From assembly GCA_035325995.1 (NCBI GenBank), contig DAOKYU010000002.1:248001-312000 (forward strand): 64,000 nt of DNA, written 5' to 3'. Below, one piece after another: positions 27,673 to 36,375 of the stretch; the first letter of the stretch is position 1, and the number at the start of each line of letters is the position of its first letter. The stretch is from Thermodesulfobacteriota bacterium (GTDB lineage Bacteria > Desulfobacterota_D > UBA1144 > Nemesobacterales > UBA2774). The position numbers and the translations under genes are program-made. A model generated the notes under the pieces. The model was not told the origin of the DNA. It searched no databases and was given only the letters and a program-made list of their open reading frames with translations.

Positions 27673-29382
27673 TCACACGCTGAAAAAGAGCCTTATCTTC
27701 ACGTCGTCCTTTCTTGACGAAGTCTCAATCTTGTCCGGATACACGCCGGTAAGAAAGCCCTTTATGCCGTGTACGAAGGCGTCCTCTTCCAGTAGGTGCC
27801 GCTTGTGCACGCCTACCCCCGGCAGCGCCAGCAGCGTCCCCTTGTAGTCTATCGTTATTTCGAGAAACACCTCGTCGTAGCTCGCCTCGAGCTTTACCGG
27901 CCCCGATATAAGCCCGGCCTCGTTCAGGTGATTCACTATCTCCTCGACGGTGGCCTTGGCGTGCTGGATGACCTCGTCGTCGAGCCGCCACTTCTTCTCG
28001 TTCGCCTTCAGGAACTCGACGAGGGAGTCGAGCGTCGGGGCCAGGTCACCCCCCACGAACATCTCCGTCTTCCTGATCCCGAGCCTGAATATAAGGACGA
28101 GGATTATGGACGAGATAAGGGCGATCGATAGCGTGGTGTCCGTCATGAGCCTGAGCCATTCGGGGAACCTGTCGAAGAATCCGTGATAAACCTTCCTGCC
28201 GATCCCCAGCAGCAGGGAGACGCCGATGACGTACGTCATCCGGGAGTCGAGGTTCCGGGACGTCATTATCTCTATGCCGCCCGCTATCATGAACGCACCG
28301 CTCACCACCAGCGACGCCCCGACGACGGGCAGCGGGAGCATCAGGAAGAGAGCCGATATCTTTGGGAAAAAGGCGAGGACTATCAGTATAATTCCGGTCG
28401 GGAATGCCATGTACCTGCTGGTGGAGCCGGCGGCCTGCGAAAGGCCCACGATCCCCGGCGTCGCGTTCATCCCCGGCGCGCCCATGATCCCGCCCAGCAT
28501 GCACCCGAGCCCGTCCGCCAGCATCCCTTTTCTTATGGGCCCGTAGTCGGGCTTCTTCCAGTCGGCGTCGTTAATCTTCTCGGCTGTCGTCACGACGCCT
28601 ATGGTCCTGAGAGACGCCGCTATGGCCGCCATCAGGAACGCCGGCACGAGCGAGAGCTCGAAATCATAGGATATGAAAGACGTATCCGGCAGGGCGAACA
28701 CGGCCGAATTTTTGAAGAGCTCGATGCTGCTGTCGGGGACTATTCCCAGGAAAAGCGCTACGACGAACGCTGCCGAAATTCCGATGAGCGAGCATAGGAG
28801 CCTCAAAATCCCCTTGAACCATATACTGAACCCCATGATTATCCAGAGGGTTATCATCCCGACGATAAGATGCTGCATGTACTCGGGCCGGCCGTAGCCT
28901 CTTATGTAAAGCATGTTGTCCAGGGCTACGAGCCCGAGCTCGATTCCGATTACGAGGACGATGAACCCCGCGACGGCGGGCGGGAAAACGGGCTTAAGCC
29001 GCTTTATGAATATCGACATGACGATTTCGACCGCGCCGGCGAATATCGTCATCGCGGCCACAGCGGGAAGCCCCCCGGCCTTTACGGCCAGTACGCACGG
29101 GGCCAGGTACACGGCTGAATAGACGGGCGAGGCGAAATACCCCGAACCCACCGGCCCCTTCCACAGCGACTGCAGGATCGTGGCGATCCCGATGGCGATC
29201 ATGGCCATGCTTATCGAATTCGCCGTGACCTCGGGCGGCACGTTGCCGTACTCCGATATAAGGACTATGTAGACGAGCGTGACCGAGATATAGATAACGA
29301 ACTGAAAGCCGAGAGGAATCAGCCGCCCGATGGGGGGCATATCGTCAACGCCATATATTAAGTCGGCCGGCTTGGTAGCCAA
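27673..29382 (-). CDS. NCS2-type nucleobase permease with C-terminal histidine-kinase-like ATPase-fold domain
   Basis: 569 residues. Residues 1-450 are a multi-helix carrier of the xanthine/uracil (NCS2) family (GSGYFASPVYSAVYLAPC, MLADGLGCMLGGIMGAPG, TPGIVGLSQAAGSTSRY), importing a purine or pyrimidine base with a cation. The last 110 residues are soluble: DDEVIQHAKATVEEIVNHL and VFLEITIDYKG recall the first helix and strands of the GHKL ATPase fold (RsbW type), but the nucleotide-binding G boxes are not evident. The start is TTG with AGGAG seven bases upstream. The extra domain is unusual for the family, whose members are generally 420-460 residues. Confidence 0.83.
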   Translation of the reverse strand: MATKPADLIYGVDDMPPIGRLIPLGFQFVIYISVTLVYIVLISEYGNVPPEVTANSISMAMIAIGIATILQSLWKGPVGSGYFASPVYSAVYLAPCVLAVKAGGLPAVAAMTIFAGAVEIVMSIFIKRLKPVFPPAVAGFIVLVIGIELGLVALDNMLYIRGYGRPEYMQHLIVGMITLWIIMGFSIWFKGILRLLCSLIGISAAFVVALFLGIVPDSSIELFKNSAVFALPDTSFISYDFELSLVPAFLMAAIAASLRTIGVVTTAEKINDADWKKPDYGPIRKGMLADGLGCMLGGIMGAPGMNATPGIVGLSQAAGSTSRYMAFPTGIILIVLAFFPKISALFLMLPLPVVGASLVVSGAFMIAGGIEIMTSRNLDSRMTYVIGVSLLLGIGRKVYHGFFDRFPEWLRLMTDTTLSIALISSIILVLIFRLGIRKTEMFVGGDLAPTLDSLVEFLKANEKKWRLDDEVIQHAKATVEEIVNHLNEAGLISGPVKLEASYDEVFLEITIDYKGTLLALPGVGVHKRHLLEEDAFVHGIKGFLTGVYPDKIETSSRKDDVKIRLFFSV

Positions 29383-29485
29383 GAGAGGCTCCTGCGATCA
29401 GATCAAACGAGGATAAACGAATTTACATAACCGGGTAGCCGAATTCAACACTCGAAATAGCAGCCGGCTGCCCGGGAAACCCGCT

Positions 29486-29516
29486 TTGAAACTTTTTATG
29501 CGCTCCATCGTATAAT
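29486..29516 (+). promoter_or_regulatory. promoter candidate of the ECF sigma operon
   Basis: Two readings overlap. TTGAAA (29486-29491) and a perfect TATAAT (29511-29516) have a long 19-base spacer. AAC (29490-29492), 16 bases, and CGTA (29509-29512) fit the AAC/CGT pattern of many ECF promoters, which would mean autoregulation. Confidence 0.45.
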
Positions 29517-29548
29517 TATTCCATGGACCGCATACGGACGGGCGCCCG

Positions 29549-30184
29549 GTGTTCGGAATAAAAAAGAAAAGCGGGCTCTCGGACGAAGAAGAGATGAAGA
29601 GGTTCCAAAACGGCGACGAGTCGGGCTTCGGCGTCCTTCTCACGTGCCACGGCCCGGGCGTGCTGAGATTCATAAGGAAAATGACCGGCGTAGACGCCGC
29701 GCGCGCCGAAGACCTCCTCCAGGAGGTCTTCGTGAAGGTGATAGAACGGCGCGGGCATTACGACCCCGGCCGGAAATTCACCACGTGGCTCTACAGCATC
29801 GCCCGGAACCACTGCATAGATTTCCTCAGGACCGAAAGCTTCAGGAGGCATGGCTCGCTCGATGCGCCCATCTCGGCAGACGGCGAAGGCGGCGCCGTCG
29901 TCATAGATATGATAAGGGGAGGAGAAAGAGCCCAGGACGAGAGGGTATTCGACCGCGAGGTGAGAGACGTCCTCGACGAAGGCCTCGGCGGTCTCAAAGA
30001 AGAATTCAGAGAGGTCTTCCTGCTCCGCGAAGTCGAGGGCTTATCACTCGACGAGATAGCCGCCGTCACGGGCTCCCCGCTCGGCACCGTAAAGAGCCGC
30101 CTGAGATACGCCTACAGGGACCTCCGGCGCGCCTTCACGGAATCCGGCTATTTCGACGAAAGGCGGAAGGCGAGGGGTGCTTAA
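29549..30184 (+). CDS. ECF-family RNA polymerase sigma factor
   Basis: 211 residues. Region 2 reads EDLLQEVFVKVIERR...KFTTWLYSIARNHCIDFLR, with the conserved core-binding and -10 recognition helices. Region 4 is LREVEGLSLDEIAAVTG and GTVKSRLRYAYRDLRR, a helix-turn-helix for the -35. There is no region 1 or 3. The start is GTG 29549 with a weak ribosome site. The stop is directly followed by the anti-sigma ATG, so the two are translationally coupled. Its regulon probably includes the PspA-VWA genes downstream. Confidence 0.93.
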   Translation: MFGIKKKSGLSDEEEMKRFQNGDESGFGVLLTCHGPGVLRFIRKMTGVDAARAEDLLQEVFVKVIERRGHYDPGRKFTTWLYSIARNHCIDFLRTESFRRHGSLDAPISADGEGGAVVIDMIRGGERAQDERVFDREVRDVLDEGLGGLKEEFREVFLLREVEGLSLDEIAAVTGSPLGTVKSRLRYAYRDLRRAFTESGYFDERRKARGA

Positions 30185-31237
30185 ATGAACGAGATGAACT
30201 GCGATAAGTGCAGCGAGCTATTGATCGAATACATGGACGGCGAGCTCTCCCCCGAAGAAGCAGCGCTCGTCAGGTCCCACGTAGAGGCCTGCCCCGAATG
30301 CCTCCGCGAGTACGAGGACTACGCCGAAATAAGGCGCACGGCTTCCGAGCACGCCCATGCCCCCGAGCTCTCGCCCGAAACCGTATCCGCCCTCGTGCGC
30401 ACTGCGAAGGACAGCGTCTCCAGGGACCGTAAGCCCTTCTGGAAAAGGTTCGCTTTCTCGCCGTTCCTGGTCCCTGCCCTGTCCTCGGCGATTGCGCTTT
30501 CCGTATGGTTCTACTACGGGAGCACGGGCACGCATACTCCCACCATCGACACCGCCTCGAGAAACGTGCTGGCCGAGAGGGTCGAAGAGCCGATGTCCGC
30601 CGGCTCCGGTGCTGACGACATGAAGCCCGCCGCACAGGCTCCGAAACGCGAAAGGTCTCTGACTCCGGATAAGGAGCTCCGCGCCCGGTCCTACGGCGAG
30701 GCCGACGCCATGACGGAACGGAAAGCCGCCGCACCTGCCACGCCCCCCGCACCGATGGCCGCGCGTGGCGACGCCGCTCCGGCGGAGTCCGCACGTATGA
30801 GCACACCGGAGGAAATACGGAAGATGGAAGCCCCCTCCGGCGCGGAGCGCGAGGAGATGTCAGCCCTCGAAGACTCGTCCGAAAACGAGACTGCAGCCCT
30901 TTACTCGGCTGATGCCTCGGGCGAATACGACGAGCCGCTCAAGACTGCCCTCCGCCGGCAGAAGTCCGGCGACTGCGCCACTTCGATACGAACGCTCGAA
31001 GGCCTTCTCGCGTCGCGCCCCGAGCCGCCGCTCGAAGTCCAAACCGTCTCCTACCGCTCGCTCGCCGAGTGCTACGAAGAGAAGGGCGACTTCGACAAGG
31101 CCGTCTACAGCTACGAGTGTCTCGCGCGGCTGTCTCCCGAAGACGCCCCCCACGCCCGCGCGCGCATAGCCGAGCTAAAAAAAGCGCACGGCACTGTTGC
31201 CGCCACCCCCGCCCCGACCGTAACGCCAGTGAATTGA
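30185..31237 (+). CDS. ZAS-type anti-sigma factor with single membrane span and periplasmic domain
   Basis: 350 residues. The N-terminal zinc anti-sigma domain has C6xxC9 and H32xxxC36xxC39 (SHVEACPEC). A membrane helix lies at about residues 97-110 (FLVPALSSAIALSVWFYY). A Pro/Ala/Glu-rich extracytoplasmic linker leads to a C-terminal TPR-like pair (SYRSLAECYEEKGDFDKAVYS). In this family zinc-binding anti-sigmas hold the cognate ECF factor until an envelope or redox signal. The coupling to the sigma gene makes the partnership nearly certain. Confidence 0.92.
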   Translation: MNEMNCDKCSELLIEYMDGELSPEEAALVRSHVEACPECLREYEDYAEIRRTASEHAHAPELSPETVSALVRTAKDSVSRDRKPFWKRFAFSPFLVPALSSAIALSVWFYYGSTGTHTPTIDTASRNVLAERVEEPMSAGSGADDMKPAAQAPKRERSLTPDKELRARSYGEADAMTERKAAAPATPPAPMAARGDAAPAESARMSTPEEIRKMEAPSGAEREEMSALEDSSENETAALYSADASGEYDEPLKTALRRQKSGDCATSIRTLEGLLASRPEPPLEVQTVSYRSLAECYEEKGDFDKAVYSYECLARLSPEDAPHARARIAELKKAHGTVAATPAPTVTPVN

Positions 31238-31318
31238 GTACGCTACGCGTACTGAATTACTGGGTGAACGTTACCTTTAATTTCCAATCTTGCTAAGTCG
31301 AAACGCAGGCTACTTGTA

Positions 31319-31346
31319 TGTCATTCCCGAATGTTTTAATCGGGAA
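31319..31346. repeat. dispersed repeat copy with inverted ends
   Basis: TGTCATTCCCGAATGTTTTAA repeats the 27506-27526 element with one change. Here ATTCCCGA and TCGGGAAT form an eight-base inverted repeat around ATGTTTTAA. It lies in the 268-base gap inside the sigma operon. Confidence 0.5.
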
Positions 31347-31505
31347 TCCAGCCTTTGTTTTGCTTCTCATTTCCCCTTAGGAAAAGAGGGTATGGGGGGA
31401 TATAGTCTTTTAACAGAAGAACCAAACGACTTCCGCTTTTCCTTGATAAAATCCTTTCCTCCCCCCGCTCGTAATAATCCCTAAATCCTTCCGAGGGAGA
31501 CGATC

Positions 31506-32162
31506 ATGGGATTCAAGAAAAGAATGAAGGTGATACTCCGGTCCCGGCTCAACGACTGGCTGACCCGGGCCGAGGACCCGGCGAAGATTCTCGCCGGGGC
31601 CGTCGAGGAAATGGACGAGGGGCTCGAACGCGCCCGCGTCAGGCTGGCGGGCCTCAGGTCAGGCGTCGAGGAGCGCTCGAAGCTACTTAAACGCACGAAG
31701 GACATGGCCGTTTATTGGCAGGAGCGCTCCGTCGAATACGTCCGTCAGGGCATGGACGAAAACGCCGCCGAGGCCGTACGCCGGAGGAGGCTCACCGACG
31801 AAAAAGTAAGGCGACTCTCCGCCGTACAGGCGGAGGAAGAGGAAGCGCTCACGGAATACGAAACGCAGTACGAATCGCTCGCCGAGAGGGTCCGCGCCGC
31901 AAGGGAGAAGAAGACGGTCCTCCTCTGCGAGCTCTCGCCCGGGGGAGGCGGCCCGGCGGAAACCCCGGAGAGCTCCTCACCCGAATCCCCGTTGGAAGAG
32001 CCGTTCTACGTATTCAGGAGAATCGAGGAAAGGCTGTCCGGCGAGCCCGTCTCGCTCGAAACCGTGCGCGATAAGGATGCCCGGGAAAGGGAAGAAAGGC
32101 TCATCGCCGAAGAGGTCGAATCCATTAAAAAGAACATTCAAAAAGGAGGCAGCAAAAAATGA
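31506..32162 (+). CDS. PspA/IM30-family protein
   Basis: 218 residues, nearly all helical with long charged coiled-coil stretches. The N-terminus MGFKKRMKVILRSRLNDWL and EDPAKILAGAVEEMDEGL matches the PspA/Vipp1 family, which binds stressed inner membrane and forms ESCRT-III-like assemblies. The Cys at residue 139 and the Pro/Glu-rich loop after SPGGGG are local features. It overlaps the next gene by four bases (ATGA). Placement in a sigma/anti-sigma operon fits membrane-stress response. Confidence 0.88.
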   Translation: MGFKKRMKVILRSRLNDWLTRAEDPAKILAGAVEEMDEGLERARVRLAGLRSGVEERSKLLKRTKDMAVYWQERSVEYVRQGMDENAAEAVRRRRLTDEKVRRLSAVQAEEEEALTEYETQYESLAERVRAAREKKTVLLCELSPGGGGPAETPESSSPESPLEEPFYVFRRIEERLSGEPVSLETVRDKDAREREERLIAEEVESIKKNIQKGGSKK

Positions 32163-33523
32163 AAAGACGCATCGCCGTAATAACCGCGTTACTGTTCGCA
32201 TTCGTGACTGCCGGGGTGAAATACATCTCGGCGTTCCCGGTAATCCCGAAGCCCGAAGCTGAGGGCGCGCTATCGTGGGATTTAAAACTCGGCAGCCCGT
32301 ACGTTCTCAAGGGCGGCGAGCGCGAGATGCTCCTTAACATCAGGCTCAGTGGCAAGGAGGCCGGGCCCGGGGAAAGGACGCCAGTTAACCTCGTCCTGGT
32401 GATCGACCGGAGCGGCTCCATGTCCGACAGGGGCAAGATGGAATACGCCAGGGAAGCGGCGCGGCGTATGGTCGGCCTTCTCGGGAAGGACGACAGGCTC
32501 GGCATCGTCGCGTACTCGACGGACGTCGAGGTGCTTCTCCCGGCGCGGAAGATAGCCGACAAGGAAGCCGCGCTCTCGGTGATAAACTCGCTCTACCCGA
32601 CCGATTCGACGAACCTCTCGGGCGGGCTCGAAAAGGGCATCGCGGAACTAAAGTCGCTCGAACGCGGCGGCTACGTAAACCGCGTAATACTCCTCTCGGA
32701 CGGTCTCGCCAACCAGGGCGTAACGGACCCCTCCGGGCTCGGCAGGATAGCCAGCCGCGCGTCCGAGGGCGGGGTATACGTGACGACGATGGGACTCGGC
32801 GCGGATTACGACGAGAACCTCATGATGGGCCTCGCCGAGCACGGCGCAGGCAACTACTACTTCATCGAATCGCCTAACCAGCTCGCGGGTATCTTCGAGA
32901 AGGAATTCGGCCGCATGGCGGCCGCCGTCGCGAGGGACACCGTGATAAAGCTCGCGCTCGCCCCGGGCGTCAGGATAGACGAGGTCTACGGTTACGAGTA
33001 TTCGGTAAGGGACGGCTCGGCCGAGGTAAAGCTCGGCGACTTCTTCGGCGGGCAGGAAAGGGACATACTCGTAAGGCTGACCGTCCCTGCAGACGCTGAC
33101 GGCAGGCACGGGCTCGCCGCCGCGTCACTCTCCTACGGCGACCTCCTCAGGCAGGGCTCTCTCGTCTCCTCGGCCCGGACGCTCGCGTACGAGGTCACGT
33201 CCGACGCCGATAAGGTTGCCGCGGGCGAGGACGAGTCCGTCCGTTCGAGGCTTGTCTCCGTCGCCGCCGCGTCCGTTTACCGGAAAGCGGCCGTGGCTTA
33301 CGAGAGCGGTGACGCCGAGGGCGCGCGCTCCTACCTCGAAGACGCATACGACAGCATCGTCGAGCTCAACAAGACCTCCTATAAGAACGAAAGGACCATG
33401 AAGCAGGAGCGCGATCTCAGGGAGGCCGTCCGGCGGATGGCCGCCCCGCCCGCCCCGTCGTCCGAGGAAGGCAGGGTGATGATAAAAGGGCAGAAGGCCG
33501 GCGCGAGGGAGGCGCAGAAATAA
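32159..33523 (+). CDS. exported VWA-domain protein
   Basis: 454 residues with a signal peptide or N-terminal anchor (ITALLFAFVTAGVKYISAF). The von Willebrand A domain has a complete MIDAS: DRSGS (83-87), a Thr in DSTNLSGG and an Asp in LLSDGLANQG. A beta-rich domain and a helical tail ending in a charged stretch follow. VWA proteins of this kind bind partners through a divalent metal. Start overlaps the PspA stop, so the pair is cotranslated. Confidence 0.9.
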   Translation: MKRRIAVITALLFAFVTAGVKYISAFPVIPKPEAEGALSWDLKLGSPYVLKGGEREMLLNIRLSGKEAGPGERTPVNLVLVIDRSGSMSDRGKMEYAREAARRMVGLLGKDDRLGIVAYSTDVEVLLPARKIADKEAALSVINSLYPTDSTNLSGGLEKGIAELKSLERGGYVNRVILLSDGLANQGVTDPSGLGRIASRASEGGVYVTTMGLGADYDENLMMGLAEHGAGNYYFIESPNQLAGIFEKEFGRMAAAVARDTVIKLALAPGVRIDEVYGYEYSVRDGSAEVKLGDFFGGQERDILVRLTVPADADGRHGLAAASLSYGDLLRQGSLVSSARTLAYEVTSDADKVAAGEDESVRSRLVSVAAASVYRKAAVAYESGDAEGARSYLEDAYDSIVELNKTSYKNERTMKQERDLREAVRRMAAPPAPSSEEGRVMIKGQKAGAREAQK

Positions 33524-33593
33524 ATATCCGGATTCGAGGCATCGCCGGCGGATTATTCCCGGCGGTGCCCCGGCTACGTATCGAGGAAAGAGA

Positions 33594-34175
33594 ATGAAAC
33601 GAATCCCCGCCTCTATAATATTCACCGCCCTCGTCTCCGCCGCATGGGGCACGGCGGTGTCCGTGCTCTACCGCTTTTTCTCGAACGTGATACCTCCCGG
33701 CCTCTACTACCCCCTCGTCCTCTCGGGCGTGGCCGCCGCTTCCGGAATGCTCCATTGCATACCCCTCGGCAGGGCCGCGTTTGCCGGGCTGGCCTCCGGA
33801 TTCGTATACGCGCTCCTCTCGCCCGTCTTCCCGCTCGCGGGGGCGGTGCTCTCCGGGGCGTGTCTCGGGGGCGGAATCGCGCGTGGAGGAAAGCCCGGAA
33901 TCCTCCTCCAGGCGCTTAAGGGTGCGCTCCTGTTCCCGCTCTTCATCGTCGCGGGTACATTCGTCGGCGCGCTCGCCGAATTTGCCGTCTCGTTTCCGGC
34001 CATGCTGTTCTGGGCCTCGTGGCTCGGCCTCGCCGCCGGCGTCATAACCACGCCCTTTTTCCGGGGGCGCAGCCCCGGTGAAAGGGGCGGTCTCAATAGC
34101 CGGGTCCGGGAATTCTCCGACGAGGCTCGCGGTATAGAGGCCGACCTCCGCGAGCTCTGCGAGAGGATGCGGTAA
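33594..34175 (+). CDS. multi-pass membrane protein
   Basis: 193 residues with about five hydrophobic segments (IIFTALVSAAWGTAVSVLY; YYPLVLSGVAAASGML; AAFAGLASGFVYALLSPV; GALLFPLFIVAGTFVGAL; AMLFWASWLGLAAGVI) and a short charged C-terminal helix. I do not recognise a family. It is 70 bases downstream of the VWA gene on the same strand and probably ends the sigma-PspA-VWA operon. Confidence 0.75.
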   Translation: MKRIPASIIFTALVSAAWGTAVSVLYRFFSNVIPPGLYYPLVLSGVAAASGMLHCIPLGRAAFAGLASGFVYALLSPVFPLAGAVLSGACLGGGIARGGKPGILLQALKGALLFPLFIVAGTFVGALAEFAVSFPAMLFWASWLGLAAGVITTPFFRGRSPGERGGLNSRVREFSDEARGIEADLRELCERMR

Positions 34176-34317
34176 ACTCATCACGAGACGTCCTTCGGCT
34201 TTTAGTACGTCAATATCCAGAGCCGCTTTAACCGCGAAATTAATGTTTTACTAAAGGTATTCCAAACTTTCCCGAAATGCTGTAGAATTAGCTCATAACC
34301 AGAGGAGGATGATGGGT

Positions 34318-34998
34318 ATGAGCCACCCTATCCGGACGGGATTATTCGTTTTATCTGCGCTGTTCTTCCTTGCCGCATTGACCGGTGCGCCCGAACCCGC
34401 GGTTTCCCGGGACGCAAACGGGGCCGGGGCCGAGGTCGACTTTAACGCCGCCGCCCAGCGCAATTTCTGCGCCGTCAGGTGGACGGAGCAGTACCGGGGC
34501 CGGAAGGCCGACATAGAAGTCAGGACACGCGGCGCACATAACGAAGTCGCCGTATTCTACTGCCCCGACTGCAGCCTCTACGACCACTTCGTAAAGCCGT
34601 ATCTCGAATCGGAATACAGGGGCAAGACAGGTATGATGAGGCTCTCCGAATGCGGTTTCCAGCAGGCGGTGTTCAAGGGTAACCGCGGGACACAGGAAAT
34701 CGTGATAGACGTTCAGCACGTGTTCCCGAATCCGCGAAGGGCCGTATGCGTCCAGGACTGGAGCATGCGCTACCAGAAAAAATATCCTCAGGTAAAGGTC
34801 TCCTCCCGCGGCGAGTTCGACGAATCTATAGTATTCTCGTGCTCGGGATGCACGTCGCAGGAGCGCTTCATTCTCCCGTTTCTCGAAACGGACCACGAAG
34901 GGCGGACGGCGATGGACAAGCTCAGGAGCTGCGGCTTTGCCGAAGTCGTTTTCACCAACGCCTCGGGTACGAGCGAGGTCGTAAAAGAGGTGCGCTGA
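34318..34998 (+). CDS. secreted Cys-rich protein with two internal repeats
   Basis: 226 residues from ATG 34318, favoured because AGAGGAGG (34301-34308) lies nine bases upstream; ATGs at 34309 and 34312 are alternatives. A signal peptide (GLFVLSALFFLAALTG) precedes two tandem domains of about 83 residues. Each has the order Cys...F.C..C...FI/VKPYLE/LPFLET...L..CGF..vVF. The first is FYCPDC and SECGFQQAVF, the second FSCSGC and RSCGFAEVVF. Four cysteines per unit suggest disulfides or metal binding. I do not know the family. Confidence 0.75.
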   Translation: MSHPIRTGLFVLSALFFLAALTGAPEPAVSRDANGAGAEVDFNAAAQRNFCAVRWTEQYRGRKADIEVRTRGAHNEVAVFYCPDCSLYDHFVKPYLESEYRGKTGMMRLSECGFQQAVFKGNRGTQEIVIDVQHVFPNPRRAVCVQDWSMRYQKKYPQVKVSSRGEFDESIVFSCSGCTSQERFILPFLETDHEGRTAMDKLRSCGFAEVVFTNASGTSEVVKEVR

Positions 34999-35096
34999 AA
35001 ACGGCCCCGGGCTTGACAAAATCCCGTCGGCCAATAATTTAATCACATATCCCGGTAAGACCGGGCTCGATATTAATAAACACCGGGGGCTTTGAT

Positions 35097-35327
35097 TTGG
35101 ACGGCGTCGGCACATTCCCTTTCGGCTGGGTGAGAGAGCCCGGCGGAGAGAACTGGCAGTTAATCTGGGACCAGAAGACGAAGGTCGTTTACGCCGTGGG
35201 CGTAAAGTCCGGGGAGGTCCTCCGGATAGGGAAGTCCTCGACGTGGATAGATGCGAAAGCGTTCGCCGACGAGGTCATGGAAAGCCCCGAAAGGTATTTG
35301 GCAACGCCGGCGGGCAAGGCTGTGTAA
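35097..35327 (+). CDS. small hypothetical protein
   Basis: 76 residues from a TTG with GGGGG about eight bases upstream. The sequence (WVREPGGENWQLIWDQKTKVVYAV) suggests a small beta-sheet domain followed by a helix (WIDAKAFADEVMES). No signal peptide and no family recognised. It may precede the hydrolase operon. Confidence 0.5.
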   Translation: MDGVGTFPFGWVREPGGENWQLIWDQKTKVVYAVGVKSGEVLRIGKSSTWIDAKAFADEVMESPERYLATPAGKAV

Positions 35328-35446
35328 CCCGCCCCGGCTTTCCTTTTTGATAACCCGGAACCCTGATATCCATACCTGCGGGCTTGTGTTTGGAGGGGTG
35401 TCCGGACCGTCTGCCCGGCTTCCGAGCCCGGCAACAGACCGCGCCT

Positions 35447-36361
35447 ATGCATAGACTTACGAGGTACATGGAGCAGGAGCTCGTGTCCATCCCGTCGGGT
35501 AGCGGGAAAGTGGACGGGCTTTATTACTACAGCAAGGGCTCCTCTCACGACTCCCCGGCCGGCAACACCGCAATAATCCACATACACGGCTTTCTCGGGA
35601 ATTTCCTCGACGGCTCCCAGCGCTTCCTGCCGCCCATACTCGCCGAGAGCGGGTATTCGTCGCTCGCGATAAACACCCGCATGGCCAACTTCGGCCTCTT
35701 CTTCGGCTTCGGGATAATCGACGACGTCCTTCCGCAGATAGACGCGGCGGCCGAATACCTTCTCAGGCTCGGCTTCGAGAACATCGTCATTTCGGGATAC
35801 AGCCTCGGGACGTGCATGGTGCTGAGATACGCCGCCGAAAGGAACGACCCAGAGCGCTACCCGCATCTCAAGGGATTCATCTCCCTCGCGACGCCCTACT
35901 CCATGCCCGAATCCATACGCCGCCGCTGGAACAGGTGGGACAGCGAGCCCACGTACGACGAGGTATACCACGAGGCGAAGGAAATCCTGAAGCCCGACCC
36001 GTACACGGCGGGCCAGGACCGCACGATACTCATATACAAGGCGCGCGGGAACACGTACCTCCCGTGGCATACCGAAATATATACGTACAAAACGTGGTGG
36101 TTCCTCGCCGGCCCCGAGGCCGAAACCGCCAAGGCGCACCTCATGATAGAGAAGGTCAAGCTGCCCATACTCCTCATCCAGGGCTGGCACGACGAAGTCG
36201 TAAGGCCCGAGGAAACGCACGACCTCGTCAGCATAGCGCTCGAATCGGGGAACGAAGACGTGTCCGCTTTTTACGTCAACGCCGGGCACACGTTCGAAGG
36301 CAGCGAGAGAGAGCTCGGCGAAATCATAGTCAAGTGGCTCGACAAGAGATTTAAAGCCTGA
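35447..36361 (+). CDS. alpha/beta hydrolase, paralog 1
   Basis: About 304 residues from ATG 35447; ATG 35468 is possible and the frame is open to 35384. The fold's landmarks are present: oxyanion HIHGFLGNFLDG, nucleophile elbow GYSLGT, acid in GWHDEVV and His in AGHTFEG. An inserted cap (WNRWDSEPTYDEVYHEAKEIL, YTYKTWWFLAGPEA) is shared with the next gene. The N-terminus lacks a signal peptide. It is 15 bases upstream of its paralog and probably cotranscribed. Substrate is unknown. Confidence 0.85.
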   Translation: MHRLTRYMEQELVSIPSGSGKVDGLYYYSKGSSHDSPAGNTAIIHIHGFLGNFLDGSQRFLPPILAESGYSSLAINTRMANFGLFFGFGIIDDVLPQIDAAAEYLLRLGFENIVISGYSLGTCMVLRYAAERNDPERYPHLKGFISLATPYSMPESIRRRWNRWDSEPTYDEVYHEAKEILKPDPYTAGQDRTILIYKARGNTYLPWHTEIYTYKTWWFLAGPEAETAKAHLMIEKVKLPILLIQGWHDEVVRPEETHDLVSIALESGNEDVSAFYVNAGHTFEGSERELGEIIVKWLDKRFKA

Positions 36362-36375
36362 AACGGAAGGGTGTA

